From Paracoccaceae bacterium (GTDB lineage: Bacteria; Pseudomonadota; Alphaproteobacteria; Rhodobacterales; Rhodobacteraceae): a DNA stretch of 32,422 nucleotides. This document shows positions 25,446 through 32,422 of the stretch, piece by piece. Where the stretch lies: contig JAHDXW010000021.1 in assembly GCA_023383015.1 (NCBI GenBank), forward strand, positions 51,777 to 84,198, in the 5' to 3' direction. Position 1 is the first letter of the stretch; each line of letters begins with the position of its first letter. The notes beneath the pieces are model-generated. The model did not search any database and had not been told where the DNA came from. It saw only the letters and a list, made by a program, of their open reading frames with translations. Made by a program: the position numbers and the translations under genes.

Positions 25446-25533
25446 CGCCCGCCCCCGCCGCCGGCCGGGCCTGCGCCGCCCGGCGCTGCCAGCATCGGCC
25501 GTCGGCGTAAACGAAGCATGAACGGAGGCGCGC

Positions 25534-26082
25534 TCAGCCGCCCTCGCCGGCGACCACGGCAGCCAGCAGCGCCTGCGCCTCGGGCGCGGCCCAGTCGGCA
25601 TGGCCGGTCAGCCGCGCGACCTCGCGCCCCTCGCGGTCGAGGATCACCGTCACCGGCAGGCCCATCACCGCCATCTCGCGGGCGAAGGCCATCGTGGGGT
25701 CGCGCAGCACGGGCAGGTTATTCACCCCGATCTCGTCAAGGAAACGGCCGATCGCGGCCACCGAGTTGCGCCCGGTGGCCACCGGCACAACCGCCAGGTC
25801 GGGCCCGCCCATCGCCGCCTCGAGCGCCGAGAGCGAGGGCATCTCGTCGCGGCAGGGGGCACACCAGGTCGCCCAGAAGTTCAGCACCACAACCCTGCCC
25901 CGCCAGCCCGAGAGCGGATGCAGCCCGTCGGCAGCGTCGAGGAAGCTCGCCTCGGGCACCGCACGCGGCGCGTCGTGAACGACGAGCTTGCGCATCTCGC
26001 CGGTGCGCAGCGCCTCGAGCCCGGCCGCGTTTGCGCCTGCCGCGACGGCCGTGTAGATGAGCAGGGCAAGAAGCACACGCAT
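25534..26082 (-). CDS. TlpA-like thioredoxin-fold disulfide reductase
   Basis: A 182-residue periplasmic thiol-disulfide protein of the TlpA/ResA type. A signal peptide or anchor lies at about 1-20. The redox motif is WCAPC (W73, C74, C77) after VVVLNFWAT, and the cis-proline loop GLPVTVILD lies near residue 142. Such proteins reduce cytochrome c apoproteins or copper sites in assembly of respiratory enzymes; the target is not known. The ATG has GGGAGGT about six bases upstream. It is divergent from argH with only 21 bases between the starts, an arrangement I believe is common in Rhodobacterales. Confidence 0.9.
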   Translation of the reverse strand: MRVLLALLIYTAVAAGANAAGLEALRTGEMRKLVVHDAPRAVPEASFLDAADGLHPLSGWRGRVVVLNFWATWCAPCRDEMPSLSALEAAMGGPDLAVVPVATGRNSVAAIGRFLDEIGVNNLPVLRDPTMAFAREMAVMGLPVTVILDREGREVARLTGHADWAAPEAQALLAAVVAGEGG

Positions 26083-26103
26083 CGTCCACCTCCCGGGGGC
26101 CTC

Positions 26104-27495
26104 ATGACCATGACCGACGCCAACGCCATGTGGGGCGGGCGCTTCGCCGCCGGGCCGGACGCGATCATGACGGCGATCAACGCCTCGATCGGCTTCGACC
26201 GGCGGCTTCACGCCCAGGACATCGCGGGCAGCCGCGCGCATGCGGCGATGCTCGCCGCCTGCGGCATCATCCCGGATAGCGACGCCGCGGCGATCCGGGA
26301 AGGGCTGCTCACGGTGTTGTCAGAGATCGAGGCGGGCCGCTTCCCGTTCCGCGACGACCTCGAGGACATCCACATGAACGTCGAGGCGCGGCTGGCCGAG
26401 CTGATCGGGGCGCCGGCGCGGCGGCTGCACACCGCCCGCAGCCGCAACGACCAGGTGGCCACCGACTTCCGGCTGTGGGTGCGCGACCAGTGCGACACCG
26501 CCACGGAGGGGCTGCGGGCCCTGCAGCGGGCGCTGCTGGCGCAGGCCGAGGCAGGGGCGGACTGGGTGATGCCGGGCTTCACCCACCTGCAGGTGGCCCA
26601 GCCGGTGACCTGGGGCCACCACATGCTGGCCTATGTCGAGATGTTCGCCCGCGATGCCGGCCGGCTTGCCGACGCACGGGCGCGCATGAACGAATGCCCC
26701 CTCGGCGCGGCGGCGCTGGCCGGCACCTCGTTTCCGATCGACCGGGCGATGACGGCCGCGGCGCTGGGATTCGACCGGCCGATGGCCAATTCGCTCGACG
26801 CCGTGTCGTCCCGCGACTTCGCGCTCGAGTTCCTTTCCGCCGCGGCGATCTGCGCCACCCACCTCAGCCGGCTGGCCGAGGAGATCGTGATCTGGTGCTC
26901 GGCGCAGTTCCGCTTCGTGCGCCTGCCCGACCGCTGGACCACCGGCTCGTCGATCATGCCGCAGAAGCGCAACCCCGACGCGGCCGAGCTCCTGCGGGCC
27001 AAGACCGGGCGGGTGCTGGGCGCGGCGGTCGCGCTGTTCACCGTCATGAAGGGGCTTCCGCTGGCCTATTCCAAGGACATGCAGGAGGACAAGGAGCAGG
27101 TCTTCGACGCCGCCGACACGCTGATGCTGGCACTGGCGGCGATGACCGGGATGGTCGCGGGGCTGGCGCCCGACCGCGCCCGGCTGGAGGCGGCGGCGGC
27201 GGCGGGGTTCTCGACCGCCACCGACCTGGCCGACTGGCTGGTCCGCCGGCTCGGCCTGCCCTTCCGCGAGGCCCACCACGTCACCGGCCGCATCGTCGCG
27301 GCGGCCGAGGCGGCAGGCTGCGACCTGCCCGGACTGCCGCTCGGCGCCATGCAGGCCATCCATCCGGCGATCACGGCCGAGGTCTTCGGCGTCCTCGGCG
27401 TGCAGAACTCGGTGGCCAGCCGGACGAGCCCGGGCGGCACGGCGCCGGCACGGGTGCGCGAGGAAGTGGCGCGCTGGAAGGCGGTGCTGGGATGA
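26104..27495 (+). CDS. argH: Argininosuccinate lyase
   Basis: Splits argininosuccinate into arginine and fumarate, the last step of arginine synthesis. The 463 residues are of normal size for this homotetrameric fumarase/aspartase-superfamily enzyme. The N-terminal [21 protein letters not shown] (near 108-117) and the signature [12 protein letters not shown] (281-292, with the catalytic serine in the flexible loop) are all present. Two in-frame ATGs (26104 and 26110) compete; the first gives [13 protein letters not shown] four-base ATGA overlap couples its stop to a 42-residue lipoprotein. It is divergent from the TlpA-like gene. Confidence 0.97.
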   Translation: MTMTDANAMWGGRFAAGPDAIMTAINASIGFDRRLHAQDIAGSRAHAAMLAACGIIPDSDAAAIREGLLTVLSEIEAGRFPFRDDLEDIHMNVEARLAELIGAPARRLHTARSRNDQVATDFRLWVRDQCDTATEGLRALQRALLAQAEAGADWVMPGFTHLQVAQPVTWGHHMLAYVEMFARDAGRLADARARMNECPLGAAALAGTSFPIDRAMTAAALGFDRPMANSLDAVSSRDFALEFLSAAAICATHLSRLAEEIVIWCSAQFRFVRLPDRWTTGSSIMPQKRNPDAAELLRAKTGRVLGAAVALFTVMKGLPLAYSKDMQEDKEQVFDAADTLMLALAAMTGMVAGLAPDRARLEAAAAAGFSTATDLADWLVRRLGLPFREAHHVTGRIVAAAEAAGCDLPGLPLGAMQAIHPAITAEVFGVLGVQNSVASRTSPGGTAPARVREEVARWKAVLG

Positions 27496-27620
27496 GGCGG
27501 ATCGCGCTTGTGGCGCTGCTTGCGCTTGCCGCTTGCGGCGCCGACGGCCCGCCGGTCGCCCCCGCGGCGGGGGTGACGGTCGGCGGTGAGGCGCGCGCCG
27601 GCGTCGTCATCGGCGGCTGA
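27492..27620 (+). CDS. Mini-lipoprotein overlapping argH
   Basis: A 42-residue predicted lipoprotein. [15 protein letters not shown] is a short signal peptide with a lipobox LAAC and C15 as the lipidated cysteine. The mature peptide would be only 28 residues, rich in Gly, Ala, Val and Pro, beginning [10 protein letters not shown]. The ATG overlaps the argH stop (ATGA), indicating translational coupling. It is too small for most gene finders. I recall similar short lipoproteins downstream of argH in other Rhodobacteraceae, which supports a real gene, but nothing indicates a function. Confidence 0.72.
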   Translation: MRRIALVALLALAACGADGPPVAPAAGVTVGGEARAGVVIGG

Positions 27621-27696
27621 GGGGCGGCGCCGGCGCTGGCCGGCCCGCGGCGGCGCGCTAGCTGGCCGCCGCAGACGTTGCCAGCCGGAGGCCGCC

Positions 27697-28014
27697 ATGA
27701 GCCCGCTTCGCCTGACCTACCTTGCGATCGCGGTCTGGGGCGCGATCCACCCGATGAGCCATTTCCTCGCCTGGTTCGATACCAACGGCTTCAGCCTGGC
27801 GGGGATGCTCGCGGCCTGGCACGCCAACGAGGCGACCTCGGGGCTGGTGTGGGACCTCACCATCGCCGCGGTGGCGCTGACGGTCTGGGTCGTGGCCGAG
27901 GTGTCCGTGCGGCGCAACTGGCTGGCGCTGGTTGCCATCCCGGCCACCTTCGGCATCGGCGTCTCCTGCGCGCTGCCGCTCTACCTCTTTATCCGCAGCG
28001 CCCCGCCGCGCTGA
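27697..28014 (+). CDS. DUF2834 family membrane protein
   Basis: A 105-residue integral membrane protein of the DUF2834 family with three hydrophobic helices (about 5-20, 48-68 and 77-98). The first is preceded by MSPLRLTYLAIAVWG and followed by HPMSHFLAWF, as in the family. The ATG has GGAGG five bases upstream. It sits between the argH/mini-lipoprotein pair and lysA, 76 bases after the former. The function is unknown. Confidence 0.82.
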   Translation: MSPLRLTYLAIAVWGAIHPMSHFLAWFDTNGFSLAGMLAAWHANEATSGLVWDLTIAAVALTVWVVAEVSVRRNWLALVAIPATFGIGVSCALPLYLFIRSAPPR

Positions 28015-28118
28015 GCGGGCGCCCCGGGCGGGGCCGCGCCGAAGGCCGTTCCCCCGTCCGCCGAAAGGGCCTAAGAGGGGCCGCCGGAACGGGCCGGCCG
28101 GGGCGCGCGGGGGCGTCG

Positions 28119-29384
28119 ATGGACCATTTCCACTACCGCGACGGCACGCTGTTCGCCGAGGGCGTGGCGCTCTGCGACATCGCCGCGGCGGTCGGCACGC
28201 CGGTCTACGTCTATTCCACGGCGACGCTGGTCCGGCACTTCCGGGTGTTCGACGAGGCACTGTCCGGACTGCCGCATCTGGTCTGCTACGCCATGAAGGC
28301 CAACGGCAACCTCGCCGTCGTGCGCACCCTGGCCGGGCTCGGCGCCGGCGTCGACGTGGTCTCGGCAGGGGAGTACCTGAAGGCGCGTGCCGCCGGCGTC
28401 GCCGGAGACCGCATCGTCTTCTCGGGCGTCGGCAAGACCCGCGAGGAGATGCGGATCGCGCTGTCCGGCGGCATCCGGCAGTTCAACGTCGAATCCGAGG
28501 CCGAGCTGCGCGCACTGTCGGAGGTCGCGTCCGGGCTTGGCACCTCCGCGCCGGTGGCGCTGCGCGTCAACCCCGATGTCGACGCGCGCACCCACGACAA
28601 GATATCAACCGGGCGCAAGGAGGACAAGTTCGGCATCCCGCTGGCCCGCGCGCGTGCCGTCTATGCCGAGGCCGCCGCCCTGCCCGGGATCGCGGTGGTC
28701 GGCGTGGACATGCACATCGGCAGCCAGCTCACCGACCTGGCCCCCTTCGAGGCCGCCTACGGCCGGCTGGCCGAACTGGTGCCGCTGCTGCGCGCCGACG
28801 GCCATGCGATAGGGCGGCTCGACCTCGGCGGCGGCCTCGGCATTCCCTACGCGGCCTCGAACGCGCCGCCGCCGCTGCCGGCCGAGTACGGGGCGATGGT
28901 GGCCCGGACGCTCGGCCACCTCGGCTGCGAGATCGAGGTCGAGCCCGGCCGGCTGATCGTCGGCAACGCCGGCGTGCTGCTGGCGCGCGTCATCTACGTC
29001 AAGGAAGGCGAGGGCCGGCGGTTCCTGATCCTCGATGCGGCGATGAACGACCTCGTCCGGCCGGCGATGTACGGCGCCCACCACGACATCGTCCCGGTCG
29101 ACGCGCCCGCGGCAGGCGCGGCGGCCGCGCCCTTCGACGTCGTCGGGCCGGTGTGCGAGAGCTCCGACACCTTCGCCCGCGGCCGGATGCTGCCGGACCT
29201 GGCCGAGGGCGCGCTCGTCGCGTTCCGATCGGCAGGTGCCTACGGCGCGGCGATGGCCTCGGAATACAACGCCCGCCCTCTGGTGCCCGAGGTGCTGGTG
29301 AGGGACGATCACTTCGCCGTCATCCGGGCACGGCCGACGTTTGACGATCTGATCGGCCGCGATACCCTGCCGCCATGGCTGTAG
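28119..29384 (+). CDS. lysA: Diaminopimelate decarboxylase
   Basis: PLP enzyme that decarboxylates meso-diaminopimelate to L-lysine, the last step of lysine synthesis. The 421 residues contain K60 in CYAMKANGN (Schiff-base lysine), the HIGSQ loop, the phosphate-binding GGGLG motif and C346 in CESSDTF, which in family members reaches the active site from the partner subunit. The N-terminal MDHFHYRDGTLFAEGV is characteristic of the alphaproteobacterial form. The ATG at 28119 is used; its ribosome site is weak. The DUF4175 protein follows 49 bases later on the same strand. Confidence 0.97.
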   Translation: MDHFHYRDGTLFAEGVALCDIAAAVGTPVYVYSTATLVRHFRVFDEALSGLPHLVCYAMKANGNLAVVRTLAGLGAGVDVVSAGEYLKARAAGVAGDRIVFSGVGKTREEMRIALSGGIRQFNVESEAELRALSEVASGLGTSAPVALRVNPDVDARTHDKISTGRKEDKFGIPLARARAVYAEAAALPGIAVVGVDMHIGSQLTDLAPFEAAYGRLAELVPLLRADGHAIGRLDLGGGLGIPYAASNAPPPLPAEYGAMVARTLGHLGCEIEVEPGRLIVGNAGVLLARVIYVKEGEGRRFLILDAAMNDLVRPAMYGAHHDIVPVDAPAAGAAAAPFDVVGPVCESSDTFARGRMLPDLAEGALVAFRSAGAYGAAMASEYNARPLVPEVLVRDDHFAVIRARPTFDDLIGRDTLPPWL

Positions 29385-29433
29385 CGCCGGGCTGTCGCGC
29401 GGCGCCGGGCAGCCGGGGGCGGAGCGCACGCGG

Positions 29434-31968
29434 ATGACCGAGCGCCGGCAGATCGTCGAGACCACGCTTGCCCGGCTTGGCTGGCAGCTTCGCCTGACCC
29501 GCGCGGGGCTGGCCGCCGAGCGGCTGGCGCGGGCGTTCTGGCCGGCCTGGACGGTGCTTCTTGCCGGCTTCGCCGCTGCGGCCTTCGGCCTGCACGAGGC
29601 GGGGCCGCCGGGCGGGGCCGCGGCCGGGCTGGCCGGCCTTGGGGTTCTTCTGCTGGTACTGGTCGCGCTCGGCCTCAGGCGGCTGCGCTGGCCGACCGCC
29701 GCCGAAGCGCGCGAGCGGCTCGACCGCGGGCTCGCCGGCCGGCCGCTTGCCGCGCTGCTCGACAGCCAGGCGGTGGGCGGCAGCGACCCGGGCTCGGCGG
29801 CCGTATGGGATGTGCATGTGACGCGGATGGCGGCGCGCGCGGCGTCGGCGCGCGCCCCCGCCCCCGACCTGCGGCTGGCCTCGCGCGACCGCTTCGCGCT
29901 GCGCTACGTCGCCCTGACGGCGGCAGCGGCAGCGGTCATCTTCGGCTCGTTCGGGCGGGTGGCGACGGTGGCCGACATCGGCTCGGGCGCGGCGGCGGCC
30001 GCGGCCGCCGGGCCGTCGTGGGAAGGCTGGATCCAGCCGCCGGCCTACACCGGCCGGCCGACGCTCTACCTGGCCGAGATCGTCGACCCGCAGCTGTCGC
30101 TGCCGGCCGGCAGCCGTGTCGCGCTGCGCTTCTACGGCGAGGCCGGGGCGCTGACCCTGGACGAGACCGTGTCGGCGCCGCGCGAGGCGTCCGCCGCCGG
30201 CCCCGCGGGGCCCGCCGGCCCCGCCGCCGCCGACCTCGCGGTGGCCGAGTTCGAGGTCGCGCGGTCGGGCAAGATCGAGATCGCGGGCCCCGGCGGGCGG
30301 CGCTGGGAGGTGACGCTGCTGCCCGACGCGGCACCGGCGATCGCCTTCGACGGCCCCATGACGCGCGAGCGCGGCGGCCAGCTGCGCCAGGGGTTCCGCG
30401 CCAGTGACGACTACGGGGTGGTGACCGGACGCGCCGAGATCGCCCTCGACCTTGCCGCCGTCGACCGCCGCCACGGCCTCGCCCCCGACCCCGAGCCGCG
30501 CGAGACGATCGTGCTCGACCTGCCCCTGCCGATGACGGCCAGCCGCACCGAGGTGACCGACGCCATCGTCGACAACCTCTCCCAGCACCCCTGGGCAAAC
30601 CTGCCGGTGCGGGTGACGCTGCATGCCGCCGATGCCAGGGGACAGGAGGGGCATGCCGAGGCCGCAGCGACCGTGCTGCCCGGGCGGCGCTTCTTCGACC
30701 CGCTGGCGGCGGCGGTCATCGAGATGCGCCGCGACCTGCTGTGGTCGCGCGCCGGGGCGGCGCGGGCGGCACAGGTGCTGCGCGCGGTCAGCCACCGCCC
30801 GGAAGGCTTCGTGCGCAACGAGCGCGCATACCTTCTCCTGCGCGTGGCGATCCGCAGGCTCGAGGGCGGGACCGCCGCCGAGGGCGGGCTCGGCACCGAA
30901 CTGCGCGACGAGATCGCCGCGGCGCTGTGGGAGATCGCCACGTTGATCGAGGCCGGCGACCTGGCCGACGCGCTGGAGCGGATGCAGCGCGCCCAGGACC
31001 GGCTGTCGGAGGCGATGCGCAACGGCGCCGACCCCGCCGAGATCGACGAGCTGATGCAGGAGTTCCGCGAGGCGCTCGACCAGTACATGCGCCAGCTTGC
31101 CGAGCAGCAGGCCGACCGGCCGCCCGACAGCGAGATGGCCGAGCAGGGCGAGCGCATGGAGATGACCGGCCGCCAGCTGCAGGAGATGCTGGACCGGCTG
31201 CAGGAGCTGATGGAGCAGGGCCGCATGGAGGAGGCGGCCGAGCTGATGGAGATGCTCCGCCAGCTGATGGAGAACATGCAGGTCACCCAGGGCCCGGGCG
31301 GCGAGGGCAGCGAGGGCGGCGAGGGCACGATGCGCGACCTCGCCGACACGCTGCGCCGCCAGCAGGGGCTGTCGGACGACACCTTCCGCGAGTTCCAGGA
31401 GCGCTTCGGCCCCGGCCAGCCGGGCCAGCCCGGACAGGGCGAGCGCCAGGGCGGGGGCGAGGGCGAGGGCGGCACGGAAGGCGGGCTAGCCGAACGCCAG
31501 CGCGAGCTGCGCGACGAGCTGCGCGGCCTTGCCGAGGGCCCGGTGCCGGGCGAGGGCAGCGAGGCCGGGGACCGCGCGCGCGAGGCGCTGGACCGCGCCG
31601 GCCGGGCCATGCGCGAGGCCGAGGAGGCGCTTCGCGAGGGCGACAACGCCGGTGCGCTGGACCGCCAGGCCGAGGCGATGGAGGCGATGCGCGAGGGGAT
31701 GCGCGAGATGGGCGAGGCCATGGCCGAGGCACGCGAGGGCGAGCGCGGCGATTCCGAGGGCCGCGAGGACCCCCGCGGCACCCGCGACCCGCTGGGCCGC
31801 GAGACCGGCTCGACCGGCCGCATCGGCACCGACCGCGACCTGCTGCAGGGCGACGACGTCTACCGCAGGGCCCAGGAACTGCTGGATGAACTCCGCCGCC
31901 GGTCGGGCGAGCAGGACCGTCCGTCGCTTGAGCTCGACTACCTGCGCCGGCTGCTCGAGCGGTTCTGA
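29434..31968 (+). CDS. DUF4175 family membrane protein (TIGR02302)
   Basis: An 844-residue protein of the DUF4175/TIGR02302 family found in alphaproteobacteria. Two hydrophobic helices near the N-terminus (about 30-50 and 58-75) and a third near 150-165 anchor it. A beta-rich region follows (about 190-420; WEGWIQPPAYTGRPTLYL is typical). A long helical segment rich in Gln, Glu, Met and Arg starts near 500, and then come Gly/Glu low-complexity repeats. The last 30 residues (DDVYRRAQELLDELRRRSGE, then a final RLLERF) look like a conserved tail. The function is unknown. The gene follows lysA directly, as in related genomes from memory. Confidence 0.9.
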   Translation: MTERRQIVETTLARLGWQLRLTRAGLAAERLARAFWPAWTVLLAGFAAAAFGLHEAGPPGGAAAGLAGLGVLLLVLVALGLRRLRWPTAAEARERLDRGLAGRPLAALLDSQAVGGSDPGSAAVWDVHVTRMAARAASARAPAPDLRLASRDRFALRYVALTAAAAAVIFGSFGRVATVADIGSGAAAAAAAGPSWEGWIQPPAYTGRPTLYLAEIVDPQLSLPAGSRVALRFYGEAGALTLDETVSAPREASAAGPAGPAGPAAADLAVAEFEVARSGKIEIAGPGGRRWEVTLLPDAAPAIAFDGPMTRERGGQLRQGFRASDDYGVVTGRAEIALDLAAVDRRHGLAPDPEPRETIVLDLPLPMTASRTEVTDAIVDNLSQHPWANLPVRVTLHAADARGQEGHAEAAATVLPGRRFFDPLAAAVIEMRRDLLWSRAGAARAAQVLRAVSHRPEGFVRNERAYLLLRVAIRRLEGGTAAEGGLGTELRDEIAAALWEIATLIEAGDLADALERMQRAQDRLSEAMRNGADPAEIDELMQEFREALDQYMRQLAEQQADRPPDSEMAEQGERMEMTGRQLQEMLDRLQELMEQGRMEEAAELMEMLRQLMENMQVTQGPGGEGSEGGEGTMRDLADTLRRQQGLSDDTFREFQERFGPGQPGQPGQGERQGGGEGEGGTEGGLAERQRELRDELRGLAEGPVPGEGSEAGDRAREALDRAGRAMREAEEALREGDNAGALDRQAEAMEAMREGMREMGEAMAEAREGERGDSEGREDPRGTRDPLGRETGSTGRIGTDRDLLQGDDVYRRAQELLDELRRRSGEQDRPSLELDYLRRLLERF

Positions 31969-32010
31969 CCGCGGGTCTGCGGGCCGCGTCCGACCGGGCC
32001 GCCCGGGGCG

Positions 32011-32422
32011 TCAGCCGCCGGGCGCGCCGCGCAGCCCGGCCACGACCCCGTGAAGCCAGAGGCGCGCGGAATCCACCGCGGCGACATAGGCGGCCAGCGC
32101 GTCCCCGGCCTGGGGCAGTGCCGCGGTGATCCGGGGCGCGCCGACGTAGAGCGCGATCAGCAGGATGGCCAGGAGCAGCATCAGCGCGAACCCGCGCCGG
32201 AAGCCCCGGCCGGCGGCGGCCTCGTCCCTGCCTCCGGGCGCTTCGGGATGCCGCGTGCCGCGCACATCCGACGGACGGAGGGTGGAGTTGATCTCCTCGA
32301 TGTCGGGAAGCCGCTCGCGCCGCGGCGGCGGCGCCGCCGCGGCATCGGCAGGCGCCGGGGCCGGTGCCGGGGCCGGGGCAACGGAAGGGGGGGCGGCAGC
32401 GGGCGCGGCAGCGGGCGCGGCG
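32011..32422 (-). CDS. MJ0042-type zinc-ribbon membrane protein (N-terminus beyond window)
   Basis: The C-terminal 136 residues of a protein that runs off the window; the frame is open to the last base. It shows an Ala/Pro linker, then LPDIEEINSTLRPSD, then a basic GRGFRRGF segment and one transmembrane helix (ALMLLLAILLIALYVGA), followed by a tail containing AYVAAVDSARLWLHGVVAG. This is the arrangement of Rhodobacterales proteins that begin with a Cys4 MJ0042-family zinc ribbon; the ribbon would lie upstream and cannot be seen here. A GTG at 32263-32265 could be mistaken for a start, but the conserved motif extends before it. Its 3' end converges with the DUF4175 gene across 42 bases. Confidence 0.75.
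   Translation of the reverse strand, partial: AAPAAAPAAAPPSVAPAPAPAPAPADAAAAPPPRRERLPDIEEINSTLRPSDVRGTRHPEAPGGRDEAAAGRGFRRGFALMLLLAILLIALYVGAPRITAALPQAGDALAAYVAAVDSARLWLHGVVAGLRGAPGG

Noticed and set aside
28044-28096. Imperfect inverted repeat before lysA
   Set aside because: GGCCGTTCC and GGAACGGGCC pair only with a bulge and a long loop; expected by chance in such GC-rich DNA.
1-32422. Mobile element, CRISPR array, tRNA or rRNA
   Set aside because: Reading both strands found no regular spaced repeats, transposase or integrase motifs, or tRNA-like cloverleaf; short elements could be missed by eye.

Overview
The window is a stretch of very GC-rich chromosomal DNA (I estimate above 70% G+C; nothing was computed). 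Gene content and order point to an alphaproteobacterium of the Rhodobacterales/Rhodobacteraceae type. The evidence is a 44-residue aa3-type cytochrome c oxidase subunit IV, a DUF179/YqgE protein, a long-chain polyprenyl diphosphate synthase beside ispE, a phaA-phaB pair, and the order argH / tiny lipoprotein / lysA / DUF4175 (TIGR02302) protein / MJ0042-type zinc-ribbon protein. I do not assign a genus. No tRNA, rRNA, CRISPR array, integrase, transposase or prophage gene was recognised; this looks like core chromosome.

Layout. (1) 1-1336: 3' part of a cysteine-free family-4-like uracil-DNA glycosylase, overlapping moaB. (2) 1455-6382: RND efflux adaptor and permease. (3) 6414-9296: a DsbD-N-like periplasmic protein divergent from a YqgE protein, then a secreted seven-bladed RCC1-type propeller. 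(4) 9312-12340: a Sua5/TsaC tRNA t6A enzyme divergent from an MBL-fold hydrolase, the cytochrome oxidase subunit IV, and a lipoprotein that may be a permuted papain-like protein. (5) 12371-15924: an unknown membrane protein downstream of greA, divergent from ETF-ubiquinone oxidoreductase. (6) 16055-20958: a TPR protein and ispE converging on a polyprenyl diphosphate synthase, then DUF2007, an N6-adenine methyltransferase and a YdcH/DUF465 coiled coil. (7) 20945-23842 (minus): an EamA transporter and the PHB precursor genes phaB and phaA. (8) 23843-24608: a 766-base stretch with no credible gene, carrying a likely phaA promoter/operator and an AT-rich island beside extremely GC-rich DNA. (9) 24609-32422: EAL protein and TlpA-like thioredoxin (minus), argH, mini-lipoprotein, DUF2834, lysA, the DUF4175 protein, and the C-terminal part of a zinc-ribbon membrane protein cut by the window end.

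How the genes relate. IspE (MEP pathway) and the polyprenyl diphosphate synthase make the isoprenoid tail of ubiquinone. ETF-QO feeds electrons to ubiquinone and the aa3 oxidase subunit belongs to the terminal oxidase, so several loci serve respiration. PhaA and PhaB convert acetyl-CoA to (R)-3-hydroxybutyryl-CoA; the synthase phaC is not here. Two unrelated enzymes, Sua5 and the TrmN6-like methyltransferase, are of types that modify tRNA position 37.

Nothing here is an obviously new multi-gene system. The items most worth a second look are the putative permuted papain-like lipoprotein, the perfect 11-bp hairpin between phaA and phaB, the operator-like repeat inside the likely phaA promoter, the secreted RCC1 propeller with a cysteine pair in every blade, the Fe-S-ligand-free uracil-DNA glycosylase, and the 42-residue lipoprotein overlapping argH.
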